Both the position numbers and the translations under genes were made by a program. A stretch of 45,231 nt of DNA, from contig JAMPAC010000004.1 of NCBI GenBank assembly GCA_023667395.1, positions 76,432-121,662 on the forward strand, in the 5' to 3' direction. The notes under the pieces are model-generated. The model ran no database searches and was not told the DNA's origin. It saw only the letters and a program-made list of their open reading frames with translations. Shown in pieces: positions 34,696-43,926 of this stretch; positions within the stretch are counted from its first letter, which is position 1, and every line of letters starts with the position of its first letter. This stretch comes from Blautia sp. (GTDB lineage: Bacteria > Bacillota > Clostridia > Lachnospirales > Lachnospiraceae).

Positions 34696-35532
34696 TTAAA
34701 CTTCCGCATACTTCTGCAGGATAAAGTTCTTTACCTGCTGATTATTCTCCGGCCTGGTGTCCTCCAGGGTGGCGTGGATATAAGGCTTCCTCTCTTTCAT
34801 GAATTTCAGCACCTGGGTATAATCCATCTCGCCCAGGCCGCAGCCAACGGAATTCAGCTTTCCGTCGCCGACCACAAAGTCTTTCAGGTGAACCATCGCC
34901 ACATCGGAGCCGAGCAGTTCGATGGCTTCCGCAAAGATGGCCTCCCTGTCCTGGTAATTGGAGATATCCAGCAGATTCACCGGATCAAAGATGATCTGCA
35001 GGTTGGGGGAATCGATCTCGTCCAGTACCCGTCTCGCCCTCTGGGGCGTGGAAACAATGTGGCGGTATACCGGCTCGATGGCAAATACCACGCCCATCTG
35101 CTCGGCGTATTTTACCACCGGGCGGACATTGTTGATGAACAGCTGCAATGCCTCCTCCGTATGGCATTCCGGCGTAAAGGTGTAGGTCTCATTGGGAGCC
35201 CCGGTCTCCGTTCCCACCACGCCGCAGCCCAGCCATGAGGCAAAGCGGATATGCGCCATATAGCGGTGAACCGTCTTTGCCAGCTGCTCCTTGTTGGGAT
35301 TCGCCAGATTCAGATAACAGCCCAGTACCGCGATATCCACCTGATTCTCCGCAAATACATTCTTAACGTACATGGCGAGCCCGGGGGTCATGGCCTCATC
35401 GGTGGTGGGGAATTCATCGATCACCTTTGCCAGCGCCAGATGTCCGCATTCAAATCCCAGATTATGTACATCCGCGATGCGCTCCGCAAAGGGAAGCTTT
35501 GTTGTGTCGTGTAACCTGATTCCTAACTGCAT
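34696..35532 (-). CDS. Sugar phosphate isomerase/epimerase family protein
   Basis: TIM-barrel protein of the AP-endonuclease-2/xylose-isomerase-like superfamily, acting on small sugars or sugar acids. The family pattern of metal ligands is visible: VVGTETGAP, the glutamate in VFAIEPVYRH, IIFDPVNLLD, and MVHLKDFVVGDGK with HATLEDTRP near the end. At 278 aa it has the usual length. GGAGG lies 8 nt before the ATG. A role in pectin-derived sugar-acid metabolism would fit the GH28 and pectinesterase genes nearby, but the family is too broad to give a substrate. Confidence 0.88.
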   Translation of the reverse strand: MQLGIRLHDTTKLPFAERIADVHNLGFECGHLALAKVIDEFPTTDEAMTPGLAMYVKNVFAENQVDIAVLGCYLNLANPNKEQLAKTVHRYMAHIRFASWLGCGVVGTETGAPNETYTFTPECHTEEALQLFINNVRPVVKYAEQMGVVFAIEPVYRHIVSTPQRARRVLDEIDSPNLQIIFDPVNLLDISNYQDREAIFAEAIELLGSDVAMVHLKDFVVGDGKLNSVGCGLGEMDYTQVLKFMKERKPYIHATLEDTRPENNQQVKNFILQKYAEV

Positions 35533-35618
35533 ACTTCTTTCCTCCGTTTGATGATTGATAAATCAAGTGTAACATATTTTCCGGGAATGCAAAACTACTT
35601 TTTCCTGATTGAAGCACT

Positions 35619-36578
35619 CTATCTCTGATCTTCGGATATTTTCTCAAACAGATCATAAATCGCTTCCGGATCCGCACCAGGTCCGCACTGTTTTATTGCG
35701 GCGCATACCTGCTCGATCTTTCCATGTTCTTCTTCAAGTTCCTCCGCTATTGCAGACGCCTCTTTCCCTTTCTGCAGTTTGCGGCAAACCAGTTGGATCA
35801 GCAGCAGCACTTGTCCTTTCTTTTTCCCTTCTTCCTCTCCATCCTCATATCCTTCTTCATAGTTTGCCCTTAATGCGTCCTCCATATTGAACTGTGTAAA
35901 CAGCATATTTGACACCTCCGAACCATATTCACGCATAAATTCTGTCATGATTCCATTTTTCTCACAGTCTTTCACAGTACGCTGAACCGCCGTATCTCGG
36001 TCTATTCCCTGTCTGATATATTCCTTGATCCTCTCGATGAACCAAGAATACTCATATAAAGGTCTGCACTGCCCTAATACACTGTGATTTACAGGCAAGT
36101 TAATATTGATAACTTTTGTACTTAATTCTAGCATGGGTTCAGGGGTATTTACAAGATAGGATTCCGATAATTTCAAAATATGTTCCAGCGGACATGGTTC
36201 GTCCCCATTATAGAAAACATAAAATTCCGGTGTAGGAATTCTGATTCTTTTACGCTGATACAGTTTATCATTCTCCACCAGTTTCTCCATAGTCCTGCCA
36301 TAATAGACAACAGACCGCAATGGCATATTGACGTTTATTGTTGACTGATGTTCGCTGATGACCAGCACTTTGTTCCGCACTGTAAAGGCAAGATCATTTT
36401 TCCTTGCTACAAACAAAACGCTTTCCAAGGTCGTAAACTGAATCTCTTCCGGTTTTACTTCCATGCCTGCCAAAGCCGCATATAGCTGTGCCGCATTCCT
36501 CGGATCACTGAAATAAGTGGTAAAGGCGCTGGATTTCACCTCTCTGTTGGATAATGAACTGTTTTTGCTTTCTTCCAT
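35619..36578 (-). CDS. Rpn-family nuclease/putative transposase-like protein
   Basis: A PD-(D/E)XK-fold protein of the Rpn/YhgA-like group, proposed to promote RecA-independent recombination. The core is in the first third: KNDLAFTVRNKVLVISEHQST, with an aspartate and an E-x-Q in place of the usual E-x-K, which is normal for this group, then MPLRSVVYYGR. The C-terminal part is charged and helical, with a GYEDGEEEGKKKGQ stretch and a coiled coil. I chose the ATG at 36578 (MEESKNSSLS), which has GGAGG at 8-nt spacing; a TTG two codons earlier is less likely. A related protein lies at 44055-45083. Confidence 0.82.
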   Translation of the reverse strand: MEESKNSSLSNREVKSSAFTTYFSDPRNAAQLYAALAGMEVKPEEIQFTTLESVLFVARKNDLAFTVRNKVLVISEHQSTINVNMPLRSVVYYGRTMEKLVENDKLYQRKRIRIPTPEFYVFYNGDEPCPLEHILKLSESYLVNTPEPMLELSTKVININLPVNHSVLGQCRPLYEYSWFIERIKEYIRQGIDRDTAVQRTVKDCEKNGIMTEFMREYGSEVSNMLFTQFNMEDALRANYEEGYEDGEEEGKKKGQVLLLIQLVCRKLQKGKEASAIAEELEEEHGKIEQVCAAIKQCGPGADPEAIYDLFEKISEDQR

Positions 36579-36737
36579 AAGCAATTCCTCCGTTATGAAA
36601 TTATGATGTCATTGAAAAATGCCGCAGAGCCGCGCAGAAAGCAGAACTAAAATCTTACCTCTGATCTTCATTGACCTATTGCCATAATAACATATCCTGT
36701 TCGAAATGTCCACATCCATTTTGATCTTCTTCTGATA

Positions 36738-36768
36738 ACACGCAAGCCCCTGTCAGGAGCCTGCGTGT
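36738..36768 (-). terminator. Hairpin downstream of the GH28 gene
   Basis: ACACGCA (36738-36744) pairs with TGCGTGT (36762-36768), with further partial pairing inside. It lies 24 nt after the GH28 stop codon on the minus strand. Confidence 0.6.
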
Positions 36769-36791
36769 CCAAATTCACCTGAAATTCATGG

Positions 36792-38348
36792 TCACTTTTC
36801 CTCCAGTTCCTCCACCCCGATCAGTTCATACGCCTCCCCGGTCTGTCCCTCAATCTTCACATTCTCCAGCGTCAGCTTTTTCACATTCCTGGCAAACAGC
36901 CCCCTCTTTGTGCTCTCAGGCACTGTCTCTGACATGGCGGGCACGCCTGCTTTCGGGTTCTCCGCATAGCTGACGGAAATATTCCGCATGATGATCTCCT
37001 CGATCTTCTGCTCGGGAAGCCCGTCAAAGAAAGCCGCCGCCACGTGGCAGTTGGCGCACTCCATGTTCTCGAACACCATCTTCTTAATGGAGGGCGTCCT
37101 GTCATCCACCGGGTATAAGTCCCTGGACTGCACATAGGGCGTATGTCCGTCGGGGTCGCAGAAATAAAAGGAATTTACCACCAGCGGCGTCATCACATGA
37201 TCCAGATTCAGATTGCGGAACGTGATGCCGTCCAGAATGGCGTCCTTTCCCCTGCCGCGCCTGGTCTTGATGCGCAGTCCCCTGTCCGTGCGGCGGAAAA
37301 TACAGTCCTCCACGGTCAGGTTGATGATTCCTCCCGCCATCTCGCTGCCCAGCGTCACCGCGCCGTGCCCATCCTCCATCAGACACTGGCGGATCCTGAT
37401 ATTCTCAGAGGGCGTCTTGTATTTTCTCCCCATGTAGATCTTGCCGCTTTTTACCGCGATACAGTCGTCACCCACGGAAAAGTGCACGCCCAGGATATCC
37501 ACATTTTTGCAGGACTCGGGGTCGCATCCGTCAGTGTTGGGCGAGTCCGCAGGATTGGACACAAACAGATCGATAAACTTCACATCCTCGCTGAAATAAG
37601 GATGGAGCGTCCAGGAGGGCGAATTGCATACCTTCACCCCTGCCATGGTTATCTGCCTGCAATGATTCACAAAAAACAGGCGAGGACGGAAGCTTTCCTT
37701 ATATTTCAGCGGCGCTTTCCACCAATCCTCCTTAGAGGCATTCCCGTTGATGGTGCCCCGTCCATAGATCACCACATCCTCCACATTGACGCCGCAGATA
37801 ATGCCTGTGTACATATTCAGGGGATTCCCCTCCCAGCTTCCCAGATTGTAGCCGTCTGTTTCGTCATAACTCTCAATCCATCCGGGGAAGACGGGGAATT
37901 GATCCATCTCCGTAAACGCCTTCAACTCCGCGCCTTTCGCCAGTTCAATGCGGGTATGGCTCTTCAAAAACAGGGACGTGATACGGTATGTCCCCGCCGG
38001 GATCAGCACCCGGCTATGCTCGGGACAGGCAAGGATCGCCGCCTGGATGTGATGGGTGTCGTCATGCTCCCCGTCACCCTTCGCGCCGAAGCGCCTTACA
38101 TCCAGCGTCACAAATTCATAGTCCGTTTTAATGGACAGGCTGCCCGCTTTCTCCGCGCCGTCCCAGACTTCCACGCTGTATTCCGTATTGGGCTTTAAAT
38201 CGTACAGGGACACAATGGTTTTCTCCGTGGTCAGCGCTTCCTCCCCGTTCACCACGATGCGGTAGGGCTTCCTTGTCTCATAACGCCCCCCGTCCCTGAT
38301 CTCCAGCACAGCGCTCCTGGCTGTGTTCATCACATGAATGATCTCCAT
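36792..38348 (-). CDS. GH28 polygalacturonase, intracellular type
   Basis: Glycoside hydrolase that cleaves galacturonan, with a right-handed beta-helix. A small fibronectin-III-like domain occupies about residues 1-78, then the GH28 entry VRRFGAKGDGEHDDT. The four GH28 signatures are present: NTDGCD near residue 269, GDDCIAVKSG near 295, DGHGAVTLGSE near 325 and LRIKTRRGRG near 358. The layout with an N-terminal FnIII domain is typical of bacterial exo-polygalacturonases. There is no signal peptide. I chose the ATG at 38348 (MEIIHVMNT), with GGAGGT 6 nt before it. A GC-rich hairpin lies immediately upstream of that site. At 518 aa it is complete. Confidence 0.94.
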   Translation of the reverse strand: MEIIHVMNTARSAVLEIRDGGRYETRKPYRIVVNGEEALTTEKTIVSLYDLKPNTEYSVEVWDGAEKAGSLSIKTDYEFVTLDVRRFGAKGDGEHDDTHHIQAAILACPEHSRVLIPAGTYRITSLFLKSHTRIELAKGAELKAFTEMDQFPVFPGWIESYDETDGYNLGSWEGNPLNMYTGIICGVNVEDVVIYGRGTINGNASKEDWWKAPLKYKESFRPRLFFVNHCRQITMAGVKVCNSPSWTLHPYFSEDVKFIDLFVSNPADSPNTDGCDPESCKNVDILGVHFSVGDDCIAVKSGKIYMGRKYKTPSENIRIRQCLMEDGHGAVTLGSEMAGGIINLTVEDCIFRRTDRGLRIKTRRGRGKDAILDGITFRNLNLDHVMTPLVVNSFYFCDPDGHTPYVQSRDLYPVDDRTPSIKKMVFENMECANCHVAAAFFDGLPEQKIEEIIMRNISVSYAENPKAGVPAMSETVPESTKRGLFARNVKKLTLENVKIEGQTGEAYELIGVEELEEK

Positions 38349-38362
38349 ACTTACACCTCCAT

Positions 38363-38379
38363 GCCCGCCCCTGGCGGGC
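38363..38379 (-). promoter_or_regulatory. GC-rich hairpin abutting the GH28 ribosome site
   Basis: GCCCGCC (38363-38369) and GGCGGGC (38373-38379) form a perfect 7-bp stem with a 3-nt loop, ending 3 nt from the ribosome-binding site. It may stabilise the mRNA 5' end or modulate initiation. Confidence 0.5.
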
Positions 38380-38457
38380 ACTCATTTCAATATTTGGAAA
38401 TTTACTTCCAAACCTCCCGTCATGCCGCCTCGGCAATTGATTTCGGTCTCTTCACAG

Positions 38458-38988
38458 TTACATATAAGCCTCATACTTCTCAGCCAGCAGTACATAAGTC
38501 TCCCCTGCATGGGCAATGGCGCTGCGGATCAGCTTCTCCGCCTCCGCCTCACCTGCGCTGCCGTCGGTGAATCTGCCATCTTTGTAATAATCGGAAATGA
38601 CTGCTTTTACCGCCGCCTTAAACAGATCCGCCAGTTCTATGTAATACTCATAAAGCTGGGGCGTTACATTGTCGATGGTGTGGATCAGCGCGTCCAGATA
38701 GCGGGCTGTCGTCCCCATGGATGCCGCTTCCTTCTGCTTCGCATCCAGCGCCTCCATCTGCTTTAACAGGTCGGGATAGTTCTCTTTCTTGTTATATTCC
38801 GTTTCATACCAGGCATAAACCGGATAGACCCACCTTGCGGCCTCAAAGCAGTCCTCATCCACGCCGCCTGTGTCAAACAGGCCTTCCGCAGTCCTGGGCA
38901 GCTGCCTGATCTGCTCCGCCGCCGACACCGCCGCGTCTCCGTCCCCCTTTTCCATACTCTGCAGCGCAGCTGCCAATCGTTCTTTCAT
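38458..38988 (-). CDS. Unknown 176-aa protein upstream of the GH28 gene
   Basis: No family is recognised. I chose the ATG at 38988 (MKERLAAAL), which has AGGAGG at 7-nt spacing; an ATG two codons earlier is only one base from it. The protein is helical and charged, with an N-terminal amphipathic helix, a central aromatic segment (RWVYPVYAWYETEYNKKENYPDL) and C-terminal helices (YIELADLFKAAVKAVISDYY). No signal peptide or catalytic motif is visible. It lies 110 bp upstream of the GH28 start on the same strand and could be co-transcribed; no role in pectin use can be deduced. Confidence 0.7.
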   Translation of the reverse strand: MKERLAAALQSMEKGDGDAAVSAAEQIRQLPRTAEGLFDTGGVDEDCFEAARWVYPVYAWYETEYNKKENYPDLLKQMEALDAKQKEAASMGTTARYLDALIHTIDNVTPQLYEYYIELADLFKAAVKAVISDYYKDGRFTDGSAGEAEAEKLIRSAIAHAGETYVLLAEKYEAYM

Positions 38989-39057
38989 CTCCATACCTCC
39001 TGCTATTTTCTTTATTTCCACGCACAACGCACCCTTTCTATCACACAGCTGTGGGGC

Positions 39058-40683
39058 TTATTCCCGCGAGCAATGAGCCAAACGGCCATGCTTGCATGGA
39101 CATTTGGCGAATGCCGCGAGGGTCAATCCCCCGCTGCTTGCAGCGGAGTATTGACTTTCTCTGTCATAATTGATCCCTACCAGCAGGATCTCGCCCGTAT
39201 AGCCTTCCAACGCCTGTATATACCGTCTGTCTTTGATCTGCTGTATGGCAGACTGCGCCGACCCGTCATATTTCAGTTCCACCACAAGGGCAGGCTTACC
39301 CGAGGATGGCAATGGCAGAAAAACCACATCCGCAAAACCCCGGCCTGCAGGAAATTCCCTGATAAGCCTGTAGTCTTTTCGGGCGCTGTAATATGCCAGG
39401 CCGATGGCTGCCCCCAGGGAATTCTCATCGTTATAGGTCAGGATGGAGGCCACTTCCCCATGCGCCCTGTCCAGCCCCTCCGCAACGCTTTCCGCATTCC
39501 CCCGCAGAGTATCTTCCAACAGCTTCTCCGAGGCTTTCAGAACCCTCATGACTTCCGGCCAGCCGCTGACGCTCATGGCATTTTCAAATTCCCCCATGAT
39601 CTCCTTATTGGGAATGAATGCTTCCTTTGTCTCCGCATCATAGCCCAGATACCCCAGATGGATCAGCAGCGTCAGGATATCATCCTTTGTAACAAAATTG
39701 CGCATATCGTTTTGAAAGCTTAATGTGTTCACCCTGACGCACCCGCCGCCCAGCATCTGCACAATGTCCGACCGGAGACCGTCATAATCCATATCCATAT
39801 AAACCTTCAACGCCTCATAGGTTTCCGTGGCGGTCCAGTAATTTGACAGAACATGATTTTTCATTGCCGCCACCACGGACCTGGGATTATAAATATGCCG
39901 GAAATGCCGGAACCTGTACCCGTCGTACCAGTTACCGGTTTCGGCAAAATCCATGCCATATCGTCCGCAAAGTTCCCTTACCTCGTCCTCTGTAAAACCG
40001 GTATATTCCTCCAGTTCATTCTGATCCGTCATGGAATATTCCCAGAACATGTTTAACGCGGAATGGGAGCCGTATTTTTTGACGGGCAGGATGCCGGTCA
40101 TATACGCCAGCGCCACATAGGGACGGTCTTTCAGGAGATTGCGCAGGAAATCCAGATACTGTCTCTGGAATGCCTCCGCTTCCTGCCTTTCACGCATCAC
40201 ACAGTCCCATTCGTCGATCAGGAAGATAAACTGTCTGTCCGTCTCCACGAAGATTTCCCCAAGCGCGGTCATAAGCCCCATTTCCTGTCCGCCCAGGATC
40301 CCCCCGTATTCCTTTTCCAATTCCCGCAGCACTTCCCGCTCCAGATAATCCGTCAGTTTTCCCGGAGCCGCTGTGCTCAGAAACTGCTGCATGTTCAGAA
40401 AGATCACATGATATCGGTTCAGATGCTCCCGAAAGGTATCATTCTTTTCTATTTTACGCCCTTTGAACAGTCCGGCTGAATCACAGCCGCAGCTATAATA
40501 TGCCGCCAGCATTTCCAGCGCCATGGACTTTCCGAACCGCCTGGGCCTGCTGACACAGATATATTTTTCCGATGTGTTCAACAGTGCGTTCGTACATGCG
40601 ATCAGCCCTGTTTTGTCCACATAAATCCTGGAACGGACGGACTCCCAGAAACCTGTATTCCCCGGATTCAGATAAATTCCCAT
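39058..40683 (-). CDS. AAA-ATPase-like protein with C-terminal PD-(D/E)XK nuclease domain
   Basis: Member of the large AAA-ATPase_like/PDDEXK_9 family, common in gut Bacteroidetes and Clostridia and of unknown biological role. The N-terminus has YVDKTGLIACTNALL and the Walker-type loop VSRPRRFGKSMALEML. Walker B is FIFLIDEWDCVM. The C-terminal nuclease fold shows D and E-x-K in GFADVVFLPL and LVVELKYDGSA, followed by IQQIKDRRYIQAL. At 541 aa the length is typical. AGGAGAGG lies 8 nt before the ATG. Family members look like selfish or defence-related genes, but there is no direct evidence here. Confidence 0.9.
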   Translation of the reverse strand: MGIYLNPGNTGFWESVRSRIYVDKTGLIACTNALLNTSEKYICVSRPRRFGKSMALEMLAAYYSCGCDSAGLFKGRKIEKNDTFREHLNRYHVIFLNMQQFLSTAAPGKLTDYLEREVLRELEKEYGGILGGQEMGLMTALGEIFVETDRQFIFLIDEWDCVMRERQEAEAFQRQYLDFLRNLLKDRPYVALAYMTGILPVKKYGSHSALNMFWEYSMTDQNELEEYTGFTEDEVRELCGRYGMDFAETGNWYDGYRFRHFRHIYNPRSVVAAMKNHVLSNYWTATETYEALKVYMDMDYDGLRSDIVQMLGGGCVRVNTLSFQNDMRNFVTKDDILTLLIHLGYLGYDAETKEAFIPNKEIMGEFENAMSVSGWPEVMRVLKASEKLLEDTLRGNAESVAEGLDRAHGEVASILTYNDENSLGAAIGLAYYSARKDYRLIREFPAGRGFADVVFLPLPSSGKPALVVELKYDGSAQSAIQQIKDRRYIQALEGYTGEILLVGINYDRESQYSAASSGGLTLAAFAKCPCKHGRLAHCSRE

Positions 40684-40745
40684 TCAGCGCACCTCTCCTG
40701 CAATATGCGAATCTTTCCTGCTTTTACAGTATAGCACAAACAGAT

Positions 40746-41537
40746 TCAGAAGTCACTCCCCAACAGCATATCCTCCCAGCCGCCGCCCCAATAGTCGTAT
40801 ATCATCTGCATATCCTCGATATACCAGCCCTCCGCCGTGTAGGAACAGTCTATGCATTTGACGCTCTCCGTCCAGGCGTCCACAAAGGCGGCCAGGCGGA
40901 GCATGGCCTTCCCGTCTTTCTCGACGATCGCCGCTCCCACGCAGGCAAAATCCCCGTTTTCCGGGTCAAAGCTGACAGGCTGCGCGGTGGAATATTCATC
41001 ATCGGGAATATCCTCGCCTGTGTAGTCCTCCCACCCCGTCCATCTCAGTTCCAGATCCGGATTTTGTATAAAATCCGCAGGATATTCCGCCAGTTCAGGT
41101 TCCCCTGATTCGCCTGTCCGTACATGCAGGACAGTCACTTCCCCGCCGCCGTAAGTACTTCCGGTGGCAGTCCTGACCAGCACGATATCCGCGATCCCAT
41201 TCCCACTCAGATCCCCTGTGACCAGGTATGAATCCCAATAATCCGGGAAATCCATCTGTGCAATGCCGCCGTCGTCAAACGCAACAAGCACCTGGCTGAA
41301 CGCATAATCGCCGTTTACATTGTCCGTGACCAGCACCCGCTCCTCCCCGCCGTCCCCGTCAACGTCCGCTTTCACCTCTATGCCACGCTGTATGGGAACC
41401 TCGCTGCCTGCATAAACTTTTCCATCGCTCCGGATGTGGAACAGCCCTCCAGCCAGCAGCACGACCGCGCAGGCCGCCCCTGCCATCAGGATCCAGGCCG
41501 TCTTCCTGTTCTTTGCACTATCTCTTTTCCCCATCAT
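40746..41537 (-). CDS. Membrane-anchored unknown protein with FG-GAP/VCBS-like repeat, downstream of the M56 gene
   Basis: A short cytoplasmic start (MMGKRDSAKNRKTAW) leads to one TM segment (ILMAGAACAVVLLAGGLFHI), then an extracellular domain. Two D-x-D-G-type repeats (ADVDGDGGEERVLVT and GDLSGNGIADIVLVR) resemble calcium-binding FG-GAP/VCBS units. The C-terminus has aromatic and acidic patches. The ATG at 41537 has GAGAGG at 4-nt spacing (an ATG directly after it is equally possible). It follows the M56 gene by 25 bp and shares two sequence pieces with it, so it is probably in the BlaI-controlled operon. The function is unknown. Confidence 0.75.
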   Translation of the reverse strand: MMGKRDSAKNRKTAWILMAGAACAVVLLAGGLFHIRSDGKVYAGSEVPIQRGIEVKADVDGDGGEERVLVTDNVNGDYAFSQVLVAFDDGGIAQMDFPDYWDSYLVTGDLSGNGIADIVLVRTATGSTYGGGEVTVLHVRTGESGEPELAEYPADFIQNPDLELRWTGWEDYTGEDIPDDEYSTAQPVSFDPENGDFACVGAAIVEKDGKAMLRLAAFVDAWTESVKCIDCSYTAEGWYIEDMQMIYDYWGGGWEDMLLGSDF

Positions 41538-41562
41538 CTGTCCTCTCCCCTCCCATAAATAC

Positions 41563-43500
41563 CTATTTTTCCAATCCATATCCGCTTATTTTCCAGACCT
41601 CATTTTCCAGGATCCATGTAACGCTCAGATAGGTCAGGGAATCTTCCCCGGGAATGCGAAACTCTATCGACAACTCATACCGATCTGCCAGGGCTTGCCC
41701 CTCGATCCACTGCAGACCCTTGATCTGTATTATTTCCAATTCATCCGCCTGATCAGAAGATTCATAAACCTCTATCGCCCCTTCATAACCGCTGGCCAGG
41801 AAACCGCCTACAGCGTCCCTGTCCCCATTGAAATAAGCCCTGCCGAAATCCGCCATAAGTCGCTCTAATTCCTGCATGGTTCCGCTTACAGGTTCATCGG
41901 CTTCCACAGGAGACTGGCTGTCATCCGATTCGGAATCCATGGCATCCATGCTTTCCAGCGGCCATTGCGATTCATAAATGACCCACTCCAGATCATCTAT
42001 GCCGCATGACGTAAATCCCGACATTGCGCCTGTATTTAACGTCACATCCCCTACCGTTTCACTTAATTCCAGATAAGCGTCTATCAGCGCCTGATCCTCC
42101 TCCGAGTACTGCCTGTCCCCGGGCCAGTCCATGTTCAGAACATATTCCCGGTCTTCCGGTTTATATAATCCAAATACAACATCCCCGTCCATGACCACTG
42201 TCACATCTTCCGTATATTCAAACAATTCCAGCATAAACAGGATCCCGCCGATTCCCGCCTCTGCATTGCCCTTTTCGCAGACCAGCAAACGGCTGACCAC
42301 GTCATTGTCGTTTTCCGTTTCAAAGACAATCCTGTCCCGCCATTCCTCAGGGAAAACGAGTTCCAGCCCTGTGGCAAACCTGACTGTTTTACCGTCGTCA
42401 GACAGAATCTCCCAGAAATCCCCCGGTTCCGGGGACGTCTCCGGCGTCCCTGCGCCCGCATAAACGGTTCCGCCGCTCTGGATATGGATCATATTTCCGG
42501 CCAGCAGCACGAACACGCAGGCAATCACGACCAACAGAATGCCTTTCTTCTTTCTCCCGCCATTCAGGATGCTTTCAAATCTCCGCTTCAAAAATCTCAC
42601 TCCCCTCACATATCCGGTGGAAACAGCGCTGCCCCTGCACTGGCTCCTCTCCACCCAGGCCATGATCACCTCGCTGTATTCCCTGCGGTCCTCCCTAGCG
42701 GCGCCGGACACCACTTCCTCATCACAGGCGATCTCCATATCCTGCTCCGCCGCCCTCCTCAGAAGCCATACCAACGGATTGAACCAATGAATGATGCAGA
42801 CGAGCAGAAACAGCAGCTTCCACAGGATATCCCTGTTCTTACAGTGGAGCGCTTCATGTTTCAGGATAAAACGCATATCCTTTTCATTTTGGACTTCCTC
42901 CGGCAGCACGATGATATTCCTGAATATGCCTGTGGTAAAAGGCCCCATTGTGGAATCCGGCAGGATGTACAGTCCCGGGATTCTTTTCATACCACACTGG
43001 CCGGATATTTCCGCGAGGATTTCCCGGATGCCCGCATCCTCACACTCATATCCCCACCGTCTGATCTTCCTGCGCATCCTCTGATAACCTGCCATCAGAT
43101 AAACCGCCATGACTGCGCCCACACATGCCCATATGACAAACGCCACATCCGCTGCAGTGACTTCTTTCCCGGATGCCTCTGATAAAGGCTGCACCTGCAT
43201 GACCCCAACGGGAGCCGCCTGCCCCACATCGCCCTGCATCATGGCTTCTCCCCCATGATCAGCCTCCGGGATACCAGCCTCCCTCAACACAATATCAGGA
43301 ATCTCCGCCATATAGGCTCCCGGAACCGGGATCAGATGAAACGGTACCAAGAGGCAGAACGCCATCAAAATCCAGATTGTCTTCCTGCTCTTTGCGCTAT
43401 AGCGCTTTCCCCTGAAAAAAAGCAGGATACTGAATACAGCGATGCTTACCCCCACGATCACGGACGTATTCAAAATACCTGTCATAAACTCCCCCATCAT
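41563..43500 (-). CDS. BlaR1/MecR1-type M56 metallopeptidase sensor
   Basis: Membrane zinc protease that senses a signal outside the cell and relieves repression by its BlaI partner. TM segments near residues 8-25, 45-60, 115-135 and 230-250 frame the M56 domain. The zinc site is HEALH near residue 215, with EIACDEEVV downstream. After a further TM (about residue 335) come 310 residues of extracellular domain that do not show the SxxK/SDN motifs of beta-lactam sensors, so the signal is not obviously a beta-lactam. The start at 43500 overlaps the blaI stop (ATGA), with GGGGGAGG before it. At 645 aa it is complete. Confidence 0.92.
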   Translation of the reverse strand: MMGEFMTGILNTSVIVGVSIAVFSILLFFRGKRYSAKSRKTIWILMAFCLLVPFHLIPVPGAYMAEIPDIVLREAGIPEADHGGEAMMQGDVGQAAPVGVMQVQPLSEASGKEVTAADVAFVIWACVGAVMAVYLMAGYQRMRRKIRRWGYECEDAGIREILAEISGQCGMKRIPGLYILPDSTMGPFTTGIFRNIIVLPEEVQNEKDMRFILKHEALHCKNRDILWKLLFLLVCIIHWFNPLVWLLRRAAEQDMEIACDEEVVSGAAREDRREYSEVIMAWVERSQCRGSAVSTGYVRGVRFLKRRFESILNGGRKKKGILLVVIACVFVLLAGNMIHIQSGGTVYAGAGTPETSPEPGDFWEILSDDGKTVRFATGLELVFPEEWRDRIVFETENDNDVVSRLLVCEKGNAEAGIGGILFMLELFEYTEDVTVVMDGDVVFGLYKPEDREYVLNMDWPGDRQYSEEDQALIDAYLELSETVGDVTLNTGAMSGFTSCGIDDLEWVIYESQWPLESMDAMDSESDDSQSPVEADEPVSGTMQELERLMADFGRAYFNGDRDAVGGFLASGYEGAIEVYESSDQADELEIIQIKGLQWIEGQALADRYELSIEFRIPGEDSLTYLSVTWILENEVWKISGYGLEK

Positions 43501-43874
43501 TCATCCTCCCCCTCCAATGAATCAAGATAATTCCTCAGTTCCGTAATCTCCTTTTGGGAGATCTTTTTCCCCTTGCAAAGCTGGGCGATCATCTTCGCGG
43601 CGGAATTGTCGTACAGCTTTTCCAGAAAACTTTCGCTCTCCTGGATCCGGTACTGATCCTGCGAAACCGCCACGGTATAATAATTGGTGCGCGTGCTCCT
43701 GTCACAGTGCACATACCCCTTATCCGCCATCCTCGCCAGGAACGTCATCAGCCCCGCCAGCTTCCAGTCATACTTATCCTTTACCCTGTCCAATATTTCA
43801 TTGGAGGTCATGGGCGCATCCTGGCTCCACAGGACTTTCATGATCTCAAATTCTGAATCCGACAACTTTTTCAT
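43497..43874 (-). CDS. BlaI/MecI/CopY-family repressor
   Basis: Winged-helix repressor that binds its operator as a dimer and is removed when the partner M56 protease is activated. The family pattern is clear: LSDSEFEIMKVLWSQDAPMT, NEILDRVKDKYDWKLAG and MTFLARMADKGYV for the winged helix, then a C-terminal dimerisation helix region (ISQKEITELRNYLDSL). AGGTG lies 4 nt before the ATG. At 125 aa it is normal. It is first in an operon with the M56 sensor and the exported protein, behind a promoter that contains a matching operator. Confidence 0.95.
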   Translation of the reverse strand: MKKLSDSEFEIMKVLWSQDAPMTSNEILDRVKDKYDWKLAGLMTFLARMADKGYVHCDRSTRTNYYTVAVSQDQYRIQESESFLEKLYDNSAAKMIAQLCKGKKISQKEITELRNYLDSLEGEDE

Positions 43875-43926
43875 TTTGCACCTGTCCTTTCTTTTGATCT
43901 GACATTCAATTATTGTTTCTGTTATT

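Noticed and set aside
37143-38198. Plus-strand open frame of 351 codons
   Set aside because: It lies opposite the GH28 gene, whose four catalytic motifs are intact, and has no recognisable protein features.
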